A stretch of 55,088 bases of DNA from Halorubrum sp. Boch-26 (GTDB taxonomy: Archaea; Halobacteriota; Halobacteria; Halobacteriales; Haloferacaceae), in contig NZ_JARANT010000004.1 of NCBI RefSeq assembly GCF_029889805.1, positions 1-55,088 on the forward strand, in the 5' to 3' direction. Shown piece by piece: positions 44,507-53,146 of the stretch. A program made the translations under genes and the position numbers. Every line of letters begins with the position of its first letter. The first letter of the stretch is position 1. The notes beneath the pieces are model-generated. The model saw nothing but the letters and a program-made list of their open reading frames with translations. It was not told the DNA's origin and searched no databases.

Positions 44507-44998
44507 ATGGCGGACCAGTCTGCCGACCAGTCGGACGAGCAATCCGCCGGCCAAACGGCCGGCGATCGCATCTTCGACACGACGAACCGGTTCATCCGCG
44601 GCGTCGAACTCGCCGCCGCGGCGCTTTTCGCCCTCCTGTTCGGTATCGGCGTCGTCGACCTCGCGATCCAGATCGTCGAGTCCGTTCCGACCGGTGCGAT
44701 CACCGACCCGAACGTCGTCATCGGGTTCATCGAGACCGGGCTGCTGTTGCTGATAATCGTCGAGGTGTACGAGACCGTCGTCGCGTACATCGAACAGAGC
44801 AACACCCGCCGGATCGTCAGGCTCGTTATTTACACCGGCGTCATCGCGATGGTCCGGAAGGTGATTATCTATCGGACCTCGGAGTACGGCTCCGCGCAGG
44901 ACGCGCTGTTCGCCGCGGTGTCGTACACCATCGTCATCCTGGGACTGGTCGCGTTGCTGTACGTCGAGCGGTCGGTGGGGACCGTGCTCGACCCGTGA
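44507..44998 (+). CDS. PsiE family membrane protein
   Basis: 163 residues. After a polar N-terminus of about 25 residues come four hydrophobic helices (about 33-57, 72-95, 108-124 and 131-152). The conserved core FIETGLLLLIIVEVYETVVAYIE and IYTGVIAMVRKVII matches phosphate-starvation-inducible PsiE-type proteins. Their activity is unknown. It starts 70 bp after gatE and ends 12 bp from the convergent Lrp-type gene. Confidence 0.82.
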   Translation: MADQSADQSDEQSAGQTAGDRIFDTTNRFIRGVELAAAALFALLFGIGVVDLAIQIVESVPTGAITDPNVVIGFIETGLLLLIIVEVYETVVAYIEQSNTRRIVRLVIYTGVIAMVRKVIIYRTSEYGSAQDALFAAVSYTIVILGLVALLYVERSVGTVLDP

Positions 44999-45010
44999 TC
45001 GGTCCGCCGA

Positions 45011-45493
45011 CTACTCCGTCAGCTCCGCGAGCAGCGTGTCGAGCTCGTAGGTCGCCGGCGCGCGCGGCTCGTCGCGCAGCGTGGCGATCGTGAACGTCGA
45101 GTTCGTGCGCTCGACCTCCGGGATCGCCTCGAAATCGCTGATCAGGCGTTCGACGGTGTCCGACGAGGAGAGGCGTGCGAGCACGACGAAGTCGGTCTCG
45201 CCCATGGTGAAGAACGCCTCCGTGACCCCCTCGACCGCGAGCAGCTCCTCCGCGAACTCCTCGTAGGGCCCCTCGTAGCCGGCGAGCACCTCGACGATGA
45301 CGGTGACGCCGAGCCCGAGCGCCTCGTGGTCGAGGTCGTACAGGTCGTTCTCGATCACGCCGTCCTCGCGGAGGTTGTTGAGCCGGTAGTGGATCGTCGA
45401 CACCGGAATGTCCGTCTCCTCGTGGAGCCGCTCGGGACTCCCGGTGCCCAAGTCCGATATCGCCTTCAACAGCCGCACGTCGCGCTCGTCCAT
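45011..45493 (-). CDS. Lrp/AsnC family transcriptional regulator
   Basis: 160 residues. An N-terminal winged helix-turn-helix (RLLKAISDLGTGSPERLHEET, then IPVSTIHYRLNNLREDGVI) is followed by a ligand-binding AsnC/RAM-type domain (about 60-145, GLGVTVIVEVLAG, VEGVTEAFFTMGETDFVVLARL). Such proteins usually sense amino acids as dimers or octamers. It is divergent from a DMT exporter with only 182 bp between them, so control of that exporter and of itself is a reasonable hypothesis. Confidence 0.92.
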   Translation of the reverse strand: MDERDVRLLKAISDLGTGSPERLHEETDIPVSTIHYRLNNLREDGVIENDLYDLDHEALGLGVTVIVEVLAGYEGPYEEFAEELLAVEGVTEAFFTMGETDFVVLARLSSSDTVERLISDFEAIPEVERTNSTFTIATLRDEPRAPATYELDTLLAELTE

Positions 45494-45518
45494 ACCCGCC
45501 CTTCGCGTGAGGGATTAT

Positions 45519-45529
45519 TGTATATTTCG
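45519..45529 (-). promoter_or_regulatory. TATA element of the Lrp-type gene
   Basis: The minus strand reads CGAAATATACA, centred about 31 bp upstream of the start at 45493. Confidence 0.5.
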
Positions 45530-45637
45530 ACCGACACAGTTGCATTCGACTCCAAGAACGGGGCCCGTTTCGGGACCGAATTGCAGTTCATTTGTATGTG
45601 TGGTTGTTCATTTTAAATCTGGCGAGTTATGGAAGAA

Positions 45638-45648
45638 TACTTTAACTG
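45638..45648 (+). promoter_or_regulatory. Candidate TATA element of the DMT transporter gene
   Basis: TACTTTAACTG lies about 33 bp upstream of the ATG at 45676. An additional AT-rich stretch, CATTTTAAATC, is at 45609-45619. Both lie in the spacer shared with the regulator gene. Confidence 0.4.
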
Positions 45649-45675
45649 CCTCGAACATCTTCGAAGTAACACTCA

Positions 45676-46632
45676 ATGAAGTTACGGAATATGATTTCTA
45701 CTCCGGAATCAGTCGTCGCCGCGTTCGTCCTCCTCGCGACTCTGTGGGGTACCTCCTTCGTCGCCATCGAGGCCGGGCTGCACTACTTCCCGCCGCTGCT
45801 CTTCGCCGGCGTCCGGTACGCGGTCGCCGGGGCGATCGTGTTGGGGATCGCCGCGGTCGCGTCCGGTCGGACGATTCCTCGCGGTCGAGACGAGTGGCTC
45901 GGCGTCGCCGTCGCGGGAACCTTCGTGATCGCCGCGTACCACGGTCTGTTGTACGTCGGTGAGATCCACATCTCCGGGGCGGTCGCCGCCGTGGTCGTGA
46001 GCCTCGTGCCGGTGTTGACCGCGGTGTTCGCCTCCCTTCTCCTCCCGGGCGAGCGGCTCGGCCCCGTCGAGATCGGCGGGTTCGCACTCGGAGTCCTCGG
46101 CGTGGTCGTGATCGCCGACCCGACGGGGACTGGGATCGGCAACTCAGCCCTGCTCGGCGTCGCGCTCGCGTTCGCCGGCGCCGTCGCCTTCTCGCTCGGC
46201 GCGGTCCTGCTGCGACCGCTCCGGACCGATCTCCCGATCGCCGCCCTACAGGGGTGGGCGATGGTGCTCGGCGCCGGGCTCCTGTTCGTCGGCGCCGCCC
46301 TGTTCGGCGAGTCGCCGGCGGCGATCGTGTGGAACCGAACCGCGATGGCGTCGTTAGCGTACCTCACCCTGCTGTCCGGCGTCCTCGCGTTCCTGATCTA
46401 CTTCGCGCTGCTCGACGCGGTCGGCCCCGCACAGCTCCACCTCGTCGGATACGCCGAGCCGGTCGTCGCCGCGGTCGGGAGCTGGGTCCTGTTCGGCAGC
46501 CTGATCGAGGGGGAGGCGATACTCGGCTTCCTCGCGATCCTCGCCGGCTTCGTCGCGCTCGAACGCCGCGAGATCGCCGCGTACGTCGGATTCGACGCGT
46601 ATCACTGGCCCGCGCTGATCGGGCGGAAGTAA
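45676..46632 (+). CDS. EamA/DMT-family transporter
   Basis: 318 residues from ATG 45676 (an ATG at 45691 is an alternative). Ten hydrophobic helices form two EamA repeats: the first begins VVAAFVLLATLWGTSFVAIEAG, the second from about residue 155 (NSALLGVALAFAGAVAFSLGAVLLRPL). GYAEPVVAAVGSWVLFGSLIEGEAILGF is typical of drug/metabolite exporters of the RhaT/EamA type. The transported compound, perhaps an amino acid, cannot be read, but the divergent Lrp-type regulator supports amino-acid export. Confidence 0.9.
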   Translation: MKLRNMISTPESVVAAFVLLATLWGTSFVAIEAGLHYFPPLLFAGVRYAVAGAIVLGIAAVASGRTIPRGRDEWLGVAVAGTFVIAAYHGLLYVGEIHISGAVAAVVVSLVPVLTAVFASLLLPGERLGPVEIGGFALGVLGVVVIADPTGTGIGNSALLGVALAFAGAVAFSLGAVLLRPLRTDLPIAALQGWAMVLGAGLLFVGAALFGESPAAIVWNRTAMASLAYLTLLSGVLAFLIYFALLDAVGPAQLHLVGYAEPVVAAVGSWVLFGSLIEGEAILGFLAILAGFVALERREIAAYVGFDAYHWPALIGRK

Positions 46633-46648
46633 GGGCTTCCCGGGCCGC

Positions 46649-47221
46649 TCAGCCCTCGACGTCAGCGGTCACCCCCGCACGGAGGTCGCGGCCGAGGTAG
46701 TGGCCGAGCAGCGCGACGACGAGGCCGAGTCCACCGCCGACGGCGAGCAGGGGGAGCCCCCACTGCTGGAGGTAATCGATGCCGATCGGGAGGAAGCCGA
46801 CGCCGAGGACGTTCATCACGGCGACGGTCGCCCCCGCCCCGGCGCCGGCGAGACCGGTCTCGACGTACCGCCGAGATGAGAGGGCCAGCCCGATGAGGAA
46901 CGCCGCGAGGAACACGCCTCCGGCGGAACCGATCGTCCCGCCGATGAGGGGGATCGCACCGCCGACGAACACGCCTGCGGCGACCGCGACGAGCGAGAGC
47001 GCGAACGCCTTCGCGGAGAACCAGCGACCGCTCGCCCCGATCCGGCCCCCGTCGTCGCCCGCGGTGGCGGCCCGACCGGAGGCGTCGCTCGCCGCGATGT
47101 CGCCCCCGGTGTCGTCCGACGATGAGGACGATTCGCCCTCGGCGAGGTCGTCGTCGAGGAGGTCGTCGAGGTCGTCCAACGGGTCGCCGTCGGACGACCC
47201 CCGCTCCTTGGAGGGTTGCAT
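46649..47221 (-). CDS. Hypothetical membrane protein with acidic N-terminus
   Basis: 190 residues from ATG 47221; upstream extension is non-conserved in character. Residues 1-70 are disordered and very acidic (DPLDDLDDLLDDD). The rest has four or five hydrophobic helices rich in Gly and Ala (FALSLVAVAAGVFVGGAIPLIGG, VFLAAFLIGLALSSRR, ETGLAGAGAGATVAVMNVLG, LPLLAVGGGLGLVVALLGHYLG). I do not recognise a family with certainty. It is 138 bp downstream of the 2Fe-2S protein gene and convergent with the DMT transporter. Confidence 0.72.
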   Translation of the reverse strand: MQPSKERGSSDGDPLDDLDDLLDDDLAEGESSSSSDDTGGDIAASDASGRAATAGDDGGRIGASGRWFSAKAFALSLVAVAAGVFVGGAIPLIGGTIGSAGGVFLAAFLIGLALSSRRYVETGLAGAGAGATVAVMNVLGVGFLPIGIDYLQQWGLPLLAVGGGLGLVVALLGHYLGRDLRAGVTADVEG

Positions 47222-47359
47222 ACCGGAGCGTTCGCCCCTGAGACCTTGTGTCTTGTGCCCACGAGGGACGGCGTCGCCGTCACGCGGGCTCGCTTTCACC
47301 GGAAACGAGGTGTCTCGGCGGCGAGCGACCGCCACGCGGGAGCCGCCGCTCTCTCGCCC

Positions 47360-47707
47360 TCAGTCGCCTCCGGCGGACTCGCGCGATCCCCACACCCGCT
47401 TGTCGACGAGCTCGACGGTCATCGGACCCCTGACGGTTACCCGGCAGGAGAGCCGCGGATAGCCGAAGCGGGCCGCGAGCCGGTCGTGCCAGTGGTCTGG
47501 CGGCGGACCATCGCGGATCCGGACGCCGCAGGTGGCACAGAGCCCGCGTCCGCCGCAGTTCAGCCGACGGGTCGCGGCCGCGTACGGCGACAGGTCGACG
47601 TCGAGGAGGACGCGCCGGAGGTTCCGCCCCGGTTCGACGGACAGCTCGGTGCGCTCGTCGCCGTCGACGACGACCACCGAGACGGTCTCCGCGATCGGAT
47701 CGGTCAT
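47360..47707 (-). CDS. 2Fe-2S ferredoxin-like protein
   Basis: 115 residues, a beta-grasp 2Fe-2S domain. Cluster ligands are Cys51, Cys57, Cys60 and Cys88 (CGGRGLCATC, then PRLSCRV), spacing CX5CX2CX27C. This differs from the CX4CX2C of the abundant haloarchaeal plant-type ferredoxin. It is an electron carrier or a small module of an oxidoreductase; its partner is not adjacent. No signal peptide is present. Confidence 0.88.
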   Translation of the reverse strand: MTDPIAETVSVVVVDGDERTELSVEPGRNLRRVLLDVDLSPYAAATRRLNCGGRGLCATCGVRIRDGPPPDHWHDRLAARFGYPRLSCRVTVRGPMTVELVDKRVWGSRESAGGD

Positions 47708-47844
47708 TCGACGACCGGAGCGTGGTGTTCCGGAGGCATAGATGTGCGCCCGAGTCGACCGGCTTTCGCGGGCGATCCGGTCGGTCTCGACGCTGGCGGC
47801 TCCGACCCGGAACGGCTTTGCACGCCCGCGCCGACCCCGTCGGC

Positions 47845-48831
47845 ATGGACACGCGTCGCGCGCTGCTCGACGCCTTGGAAGACGGTCCGGTCTCGGGCCC
47901 GGCCCTCGCCGCGGAGCTCGGCGTCTCGCGGGCGGCGGTGTGGAAGGCGGTCGAGGCGCTCCGCGAGGAGGGGTTCGCGGTCGAATCGACGCCGAACGGG
48001 TACGTCGCGCCGGCTGTCCCCGCCTACTGCGCGGCCGGGATCGAGTTCGGACTCGACACCCCGTACCGGGTGGAGTACCACGAGAGCCTCCCGTCGACGA
48101 ACGACCGCGCCCGCGAGCTGGCGACCGGGGGCGCCGCGGACGTCGCCGTCGTCGCCGACGAGCAGACCGGGGGACGTGGACGGCTATCTCGCGAGTGGGT
48201 CGCGCCGAGCGGCGGCGTCTGGCTCTCGCTCGTCACGCGCCCGACGGTCCCGGCGGCCCGGGCGCCCCTGTTCACCCTCGCGGCGGCGGTCGCGACGGTC
48301 GACGCCTGCCGCGAGGCCGGCGTCGACGCGCACATCAAGTGGCCGAACGACGTGTTGGTGGGAAGCGAGGCGGAGGGTGAACACGCGAGTGGAAGCGATC
48401 GCTCGGGACGCGGCGGCCGCAAGCTCGCCGGGATCCTCACCGAGATGGAGGGCGAGGCCGATCGGGTGTCGTGGCTCGTCGTCGGCGTCGGCGTCAACGC
48501 GAACCTCGACCCCGAGACGCTCCCCGCGGGCGCCACCTCCCTACGCGCCGAGATCGGCGCGGATACCGATAGACGGCGCTTCGCGGCGACGCTCCTCGAA
48601 CGGTTCGCGGCGCTCGCGGAGACGGCCGACCGCTCCGACCGGATCCTCTCCGCGTGGCGAGATCGGGCGAGCACGCTCGGCCGGCGGGTGCGGGTGGAGA
48701 CGCCGACCGAGTCCGTCGTGGGGACCGCGGTCGACGTCGAGTCGCCGGGTGCGCTCGTGATCGACACCGGAGGCGGAGCGCGGCGCGTCCACGCCGGGGA
48801 CTGCGAGCACCTCCGCGACGCCGAGGAGTGA
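47845..48831 (+). CDS. birA: Biotin--[acetyl-CoA-carboxylase] ligase / BirA with HTH domain
   Basis: 328 residues from ATG 47845. An N-terminal winged helix-turn-helix (1-55, GPALAAELGVSRAAVWKAVEAL) is joined to the catalytic domain. LPSTNDRARELA and GGRGRLSREW (biotinyl-AMP loop, about 109-118) come first, then IKWPNDVLVG (165-174), RKLAGILTE and VVGVGVNAN, with a C-terminal SH3-like domain (about 275-325). It biotinylates carboxylase subunits; the HTH suggests it also represses biotin genes, as in bacteria. An Asp/Ser/Gly insert (about 177-191) is a local expansion. Confidence 0.95.
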   Translation: MDTRRALLDALEDGPVSGPALAAELGVSRAAVWKAVEALREEGFAVESTPNGYVAPAVPAYCAAGIEFGLDTPYRVEYHESLPSTNDRARELATGGAADVAVVADEQTGGRGRLSREWVAPSGGVWLSLVTRPTVPAARAPLFTLAAAVATVDACREAGVDAHIKWPNDVLVGSEAEGEHASGSDRSGRGGRKLAGILTEMEGEADRVSWLVVGVGVNANLDPETLPAGATSLRAEIGADTDRRRFAATLLERFAALAETADRSDRILSAWRDRASTLGRRVRVETPTESVVGTAVDVESPGALVIDTGGGARRVHAGDCEHLRDAEE

Positions 48832-48872
48832 CCGCGGCGGGTCGAGCGCGGGCGGGCGGCGTATCGCCTCGG

Positions 48873-49415
48873 CTACGTCTGACCCGTCGCCTCCGACTCT
48901 CCGTCGTCAGTCGCCCCTTCACCGGTCGTCGTTCCCTCGGCGGCGGTCTCCTCGGCGCGCGCCTTCGGCGGGGCGTCGCCGTCGATCCGGACTGTCAGGA
49001 CGGGAACAGCCGAACCGCGGACGACTTTCTCCGCGACGCTCCCGAGCAGCAGCCGGTTGATCCCGCCGCGGCCGTGGGTCCCCATCACGATGAGGTCGCA
49101 GTCGCTGTCCTCGGCGTATCGGATGATCTCGCCGCTGGGCGAGCCCTCGACGACCGCCGTCTCCACGTCGACGCCGGTCCCCTCGGCCAGCTCCTCGACC
49201 CCCTCTACGGCCTCTGCGGCGTCGCCCCGTAGCAGCTCGCTGACGCCCTCCCAGGAGGCCTCCATCGGCATCCCCGCGTAGCTCGCCGTGTCGACCACGT
49301 GGATCGCGTGGACCGCCGCGCCGTGGACCGCGGCGAGGTCGAACGCGTGCACGACCGCGCGATGCCCCTCGGCCGAGCCGTCGGTCGGGACCAAGATGCG
49401 GTTGTAAAGTGACAT
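48873..49415 (-). CDS. Universal stress protein (UspA family)
   Basis: 180 residues from ATG 49415. The UspA domain (1-145) opens ILVPTDGSAEGHRAVVHAFDLA and ends MGTHGRGGINRLLLGSVAEKVVRGS, which keeps the G-x2-G-x9-G-S ATP motif. A disordered acidic and Thr/Gly-rich tail of about 30 residues follows. It resembles the protein at 19762-20196, but the two are distinct paralogues. It has its own AT-rich promoter (GAGTTATG near 49450). Confidence 0.93.
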   Translation of the reverse strand: MSLYNRILVPTDGSAEGHRAVVHAFDLAAVHGAAVHAIHVVDTASYAGMPMEASWEGVSELLRGDAAEAVEGVEELAEGTGVDVETAVVEGSPSGEIIRYAEDSDCDLIVMGTHGRGGINRLLLGSVAEKVVRGSAVPVLTVRIDGDAPPKARAEETAAEGTTTGEGATDDGESEATGQT

Positions 49416-49496
49416 TTGTTTACATGCTCCATGATTCCACGGTCGCATAACTCTTTGCAGGCCTTGCCGGTTCTTCGCGGCGGTCCGTCTGAGGCG

Positions 49497-49507
49497 CGCG
49501 CTTAAGC
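49497..49507 (+). promoter_or_regulatory. Candidate TATA element of the DUF5789-like gene
   Basis: GCGCTTAAGCC is centred about 28 bp upstream of ATG 49530. Confidence 0.35.
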
Positions 49508-49529
49508 CGCTCCGACGCGTCTTTCGCTC

Positions 49530-49787
49530 ATGAGTACCGAAATTCACCTATCCCGAGTCGAGAGCGAGTTCGAGGACTACTCCTTCCCGGCGACTCGGAG
49601 CGAGCTCGCCGAGTCGTGCGCGGGGACCACCGCGCTGTTCGCCGACGGCGACGCCGATCTCGGAGAGCTGCTCGCCGAGATCGATCAGGAGCGGTTCGAG
49701 AGCCCCGAAGACGCCTTTGCCGCGCTCCAGAACGTCCTGCCGATTGAGGCGGTCGGCGAGCCGGGGCAGTCCGACGGCGACGCCTGA
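49530..49787 (+). CDS. Small haloarchaeal protein, DUF5789/DUF2795-like
   Basis: 85 residues. The pattern DYSFPATRSELAESCAG, ADLGELLAEIDQERFESPEDAFAAL and the following NVLP resembles the short helical domain of DUF5789/DUF2795 proteins. That domain is found in small halophile proteins of unknown function. It is independent of the neighbours: divergent from the stress protein and 115 bp before ychF, which has its own TATA. Confidence 0.7.
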   Translation: MSTEIHLSRVESEFEDYSFPATRSELAESCAGTTALFADGDADLGELLAEIDQERFESPEDAFAALQNVLPIEAVGEPGQSDGDA

Positions 49788-49869
49788 CCGACTCAGTCGT
49801 CCTCGTCGCCTGACCGGCTCCGAAATCTCGTCCTTCGTCACCTGTACGCACGCCACGGCGCGTCTCGCA

Positions 49870-49880
49870 TCGCTTTTTAC
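49870..49880 (+). promoter_or_regulatory. TATA element of ychF
   Basis: TCGCTTTTTAC is centred about 28 bp upstream of ATG 49903, predicting a leaderless transcript. Confidence 0.5.
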
Positions 49881-49902
49881 CGCGGGTCGCGCACTGCTGG
49901 TA

Positions 49903-51105
49903 ATGAGTTATCGGATCGGCCTCGTCGGCAAACCCTCCGTGGGGAAGTCGACGTTTTTCAACGCCGCGACGATGAACGACGTGCCCGAGGGCGCGTACCC
50001 GTTCACCACGATCGACCCGACCGTCGGCGAGGCGTACGTCCGCGTCGACTGCGCCGCGCCCGAGTTCGACGAGACCTGCACGCCGAGCGTCGGGGTCTGC
50101 CGCGAGGGGACCCGCTTCGTCCCGGTGAAGCTCGTCGATGTCGCCGGACTCGTTCCGGGCGCCCACGAGGGGCGCGGGCTGGGCAACCAGTTCCTCACCG
50201 ACCTCAACGAGACCGACGTGTTGATCCACGTCGTCGACTTCTCGGGGAAGACCGACATCGAGGGCGAGACCACCGAGGGCCACGACCCGCGCGAGGACAT
50301 CGACTTCCTCGAGGAGGAGCTCGACGAGTGGTACCTCGACGTGCTCCGGAAGGGGATCGAGAAGTTCGAGACCCGCTACCACGGGTCGGAGGCCGCCATC
50401 GAGGCGGAGCTCGCCGAGCAGATGTCGGCGTTCGGGATCGACAAGGACCGGATGAAGCGGGTGATCCTCGCGGAGGGGCTCGACCTCGACCCCGAGACGT
50501 GGGACGACGCCGACGAGGCGTCGCTCGCCCGCGAGATACGCAAGCGCACGAAGCCGATGGTCGTCGCCGCCAACAAGATGGACACCCCGGAGGCGCAGGC
50601 GAACTGGGAGGCGATCACGACGGATCCCGACTACGAGCACCTCTCGTTCGTCCCCGCGAGCGCCCACGCCGAGAAGGCGCTCAAGAACGCGAACGAGGCC
50701 GGCGTCGTCGACTACACGCCCGGCGAGAGCGATTTCGACGTCGTCGGCGACGTCTCCGGTGAGCAGGCGGCCGGCCTCGACCGGATCGGCGAGTTCGTCG
50801 CCGACTACGACGGCACCGGCGTGCAGGGCGCGCTGGAGGCGGCCGTCTTCGACGTGCTCGGCTGCATCGCCGTCTTCCCCGGCTCCGCGAACGGGAGCAA
50901 AGACGAGAAGGGCGTCTTCCGCGACTGCTTCATCCTCCCCGGCGGGTCGACGACGGAGGACTTCGCGTTCCACATCCACTCGGACATCGGCGAGGGGCTC
51001 CTCCACGGCACCGACTGTCGGAGCGGCCGGCAGGTCGGGACCGACCACGCGCTCGCCCACCGCGACGTGATCGAACTGGTCTCGACGAAGCAGGCGGCGC
51101 CGTAG
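49903..51105 (+). CDS. ychF: YchF/OLA1-type nucleotide-binding protein of the Obg family
   Basis: 400 residues from ATG 49903. The G-domain motifs are GKPSVGKSTFF (P-loop, 9-19), YPFTTIDPTVG (G2), LVDVAGLVPGAHEGRGLGNQFL (G3) and AANKMD (G4). A coiled region (about 125-190) and a C-terminal TGS-like domain (about 320-395, with CIAVFPGS, GGSTTEDFAFHIHSDI and RSGRQVGTDHALAHRDVIEL) follow. It is an ancient ribosome-associated P-loop protein; archaeal members follow the Obg-related fold. Convergent with the AOR-type gene, 14 bp apart. Confidence 0.94.
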   Translation: MSYRIGLVGKPSVGKSTFFNAATMNDVPEGAYPFTTIDPTVGEAYVRVDCAAPEFDETCTPSVGVCREGTRFVPVKLVDVAGLVPGAHEGRGLGNQFLTDLNETDVLIHVVDFSGKTDIEGETTEGHDPREDIDFLEEELDEWYLDVLRKGIEKFETRYHGSEAAIEAELAEQMSAFGIDKDRMKRVILAEGLDLDPETWDDADEASLAREIRKRTKPMVVAANKMDTPEAQANWEAITTDPDYEHLSFVPASAHAEKALKNANEAGVVDYTPGESDFDVVGDVSGEQAAGLDRIGEFVADYDGTGVQGALEAAVFDVLGCIAVFPGSANGSKDEKGVFRDCFILPGGSTTEDFAFHIHSDIGEGLLHGTDCRSGRQVGTDHALAHRDVIELVSTKQAAP

Positions 51106-51119
51106 TCGCCCGGCGCTCT

Positions 51120-53006
51120 TTACAAACTGTCGCCGTCGGTGTCGGGGCCCTCCGCCGCGGACCCGACCGGCGTCGCCGCGTCCGGTAGGTGGGACAGCCC
51201 GAGTCGATCGAGCAGCCGCGCCGTCGGCCGACCCTCCCCGTCCCAGCCCCGGTGCTCGTAGTACCGGTCGAGCAGGGTCTCGAACGACGCGGGATCGAGC
51301 CCGTCGCCGCCCCGGTCGCCGGACGCTCCGCCGTCGCGCTCGCGGTCCGCTCCGCTCTCGGTGTTCCTCGTCAGCGCCTCAGGGAGGCGGTCGTCGGCCC
51401 GCGTGAACCCCTCGCGGAGGTTGAACAGCCGCGTGAGCGTCCAGGTGCGCTCGCCGAGCAGCCGGAGGTCGTCGGGGTCACGCTCGTCGCCGAGCGCCGC
51501 GAACCACTCGGCGGCGGCCGCCGGACCGAAGCTCTCGGCGAGGAAGTCGTCGCCGACGAGACACCACAGCGCGGCGCGGCGGTCCTGCTCGTCGGCGACG
51601 GCCGCGGCGCGCTCGGCCGGGCTCCACCCGGGCGCGGCCACCGCCTCGGTCTCGACCGGGCGAGCCCGCCGGTGACACCCGCCCCGGTCGCTCGTCGCGA
51701 ACGCGAGCGCCATCGTCTCGGCCCCGCGCGGGTCGTACGAGCCCAGCTCCATACCCTTCACCGTCGGGACGAGATCCGCGCCGCCGAACCGATCGGCCGC
51801 GGACTCGACGCCGTCCGCGAGCGCGTCGCCGAGGGGCGTCGAGCGCGAGGCGATCTCCTCGATCAGCGTCCGGGCCGCGGAGTCGTCGCCGAAGGCGAGT
51901 TTCCGGTCGATCCCGTGATCGGTGGGGTCGATCAGCCCGGCCTCGCTCGCGCGGACCGCCCACGCGACCGCGTTGCCCGCGGAGATCACGTCGATCCCGA
52001 GCCGGTCGCAGACGTCGCCGAGCGCCGCCACGGCGTCGAAGTCGTCGATCCCGAGCCCCGCGCCGAGCGCGATCGGGGTGCCCCCGCGGGGGACGGTCTC
52101 GTCCGGGTCGGAACCTCCACCCGAGCGGTCTCCGCCGCCCGCTCGAATCCGGAACCCGCCGGGGACAGCCTCGTCCGAGCGTTCGCGCCCCGCGGCGCGT
52201 TCGCTCGCGCGCTCGACGCCGAGGTTCTCGGCCCCCTCGAACCGGCGCGCCTGCCAGCCCCGGGTCGGGAGCACGCCCGTCTCGTCGGCGAAGGAGACCG
52301 TTTCGAGGGTGTCGCCCGCGGCGAGCCACCGCCCGGCGTCGCTGTCGGCGAACTCCCCCTCGTCGCGCTCGCGGAGCTCCCGGAGCGCCGGCGGCGTCTC
52401 GGGCGGCGGATCGCGGGCGACGACCGCCTTCAGGTTCTTCGACCCCATCACGGCGCCCGCGCCGCCGCGGCCGGCGTGGTGGTCGCCGCCGTCGGAGGCG
52501 ATCGTCGCGTAGCGCACGCCCGCCTCGCCGGCGGGGCCGACGCAGGCGACCGCGCTATCCGGGAACCGCGCGTCGGTCTCGGCGGCGTCGAGCCCGCGGA
52601 GGTCTCCGGCCGGCTCGATCGTCGCCTCCCCGCCGGCGAGCGAGAGCGCGACGGGAGCGTCGGCCGCGCCCTCGACCACCATGCCGAGGTGGTCGCCGAG
52701 CGAGCCCGCCAGCCGGCTCGCGAACGACCCGCCGCCGTACGAGTCGAGGAACGCCCCGGTGAGCGGCGACTTCGTGACGGCGGCGTAGCGCGGCTCGCCG
52801 GGGAGGTGCCCCGTCAGCGGGCCGACGAGGAACGCGAGCCGGTTCGCCGGCGCCTCCGGGTCGACGCCGGGCTCCATCTCGTAGCAGTAGCGCGCCCCGA
52901 GCCCCTTCCCCCCGACGTACCGCGCGAGCCACTCCTCGGGGACCGGCTCGCTACGCACGCGGCCGGCGGAGAGGTCGACGCGGAGGGCCCGGTCGGGGAC
53001 GGTCAT
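51120..53006 (-). CDS. Aldehyde ferredoxin oxidoreductase family protein lacking the CxxCxxxC motif
   Basis: 628 residues from ATG 53006. The N-terminal AOR domain is clear: VGGKGLGARYCYEMEPG, RLAFLVGPLTG, AVTKSPLTGAFLDSYGGGSFA and HAGRGGAGAVMGSKNLKAVV (pterin binding). After LPTRGWQARRFEGAENL, however, the family's CxxCxxxC segment is replaced by a Gly/Asp/Ser-rich stretch. Only five cysteines remain in the whole protein and none is arranged as a 4Fe-4S site, although the distal Cys region (ALWCLVGDDF) is kept. LGIDDFDAVAALGDVCDRLGIDVISAGN and GSYDPRGAETMALAFATSDRGGCH are normal. It probably still binds a W/Mo pterin, but electron transfer must differ. Substrate unknown. Confidence 0.85.
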   Translation of the reverse strand: MTVPDRALRVDLSAGRVRSEPVPEEWLARYVGGKGLGARYCYEMEPGVDPEAPANRLAFLVGPLTGHLPGEPRYAAVTKSPLTGAFLDSYGGGSFASRLAGSLGDHLGMVVEGAADAPVALSLAGGEATIEPAGDLRGLDAAETDARFPDSAVACVGPAGEAGVRYATIASDGGDHHAGRGGAGAVMGSKNLKAVVARDPPPETPPALRELRERDEGEFADSDAGRWLAAGDTLETVSFADETGVLPTRGWQARRFEGAENLGVERASERAAGRERSDEAVPGGFRIRAGGGDRSGGGSDPDETVPRGGTPIALGAGLGIDDFDAVAALGDVCDRLGIDVISAGNAVAWAVRASEAGLIDPTDHGIDRKLAFGDDSAARTLIEEIASRSTPLGDALADGVESAADRFGGADLVPTVKGMELGSYDPRGAETMALAFATSDRGGCHRRARPVETEAVAAPGWSPAERAAAVADEQDRRAALWCLVGDDFLAESFGPAAAAEWFAALGDERDPDDLRLLGERTWTLTRLFNLREGFTRADDRLPEALTRNTESGADRERDGGASGDRGGDGLDPASFETLLDRYYEHRGWDGEGRPTARLLDRLGLSHLPDAATPVGSAAEGPDTDGDSL

Positions 53007-53029
53007 CGTGCATACGGTCGCGCGCGGAC

Positions 53030-53040
53030 GGGATTAAATC
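53030..53040 (-). promoter_or_regulatory. TATA element of the AOR-type gene
   Basis: The minus strand reads GATTTAATCCC, centred about 29 bp upstream of the start at 53006, in the 140-bp spacer divergent with the yqeC-like gene. Confidence 0.5.
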
Positions 53041-53146
53041 ACACGCCGCCGCGAGGGTGCGCCTCGTCGCCGACGCGGAGCCGACCGGAGCTCGACGCGG
53101 TGCCCCGTCCCGACCGACGGCCTTTCGCCCTTGGCCCCTCATATTG

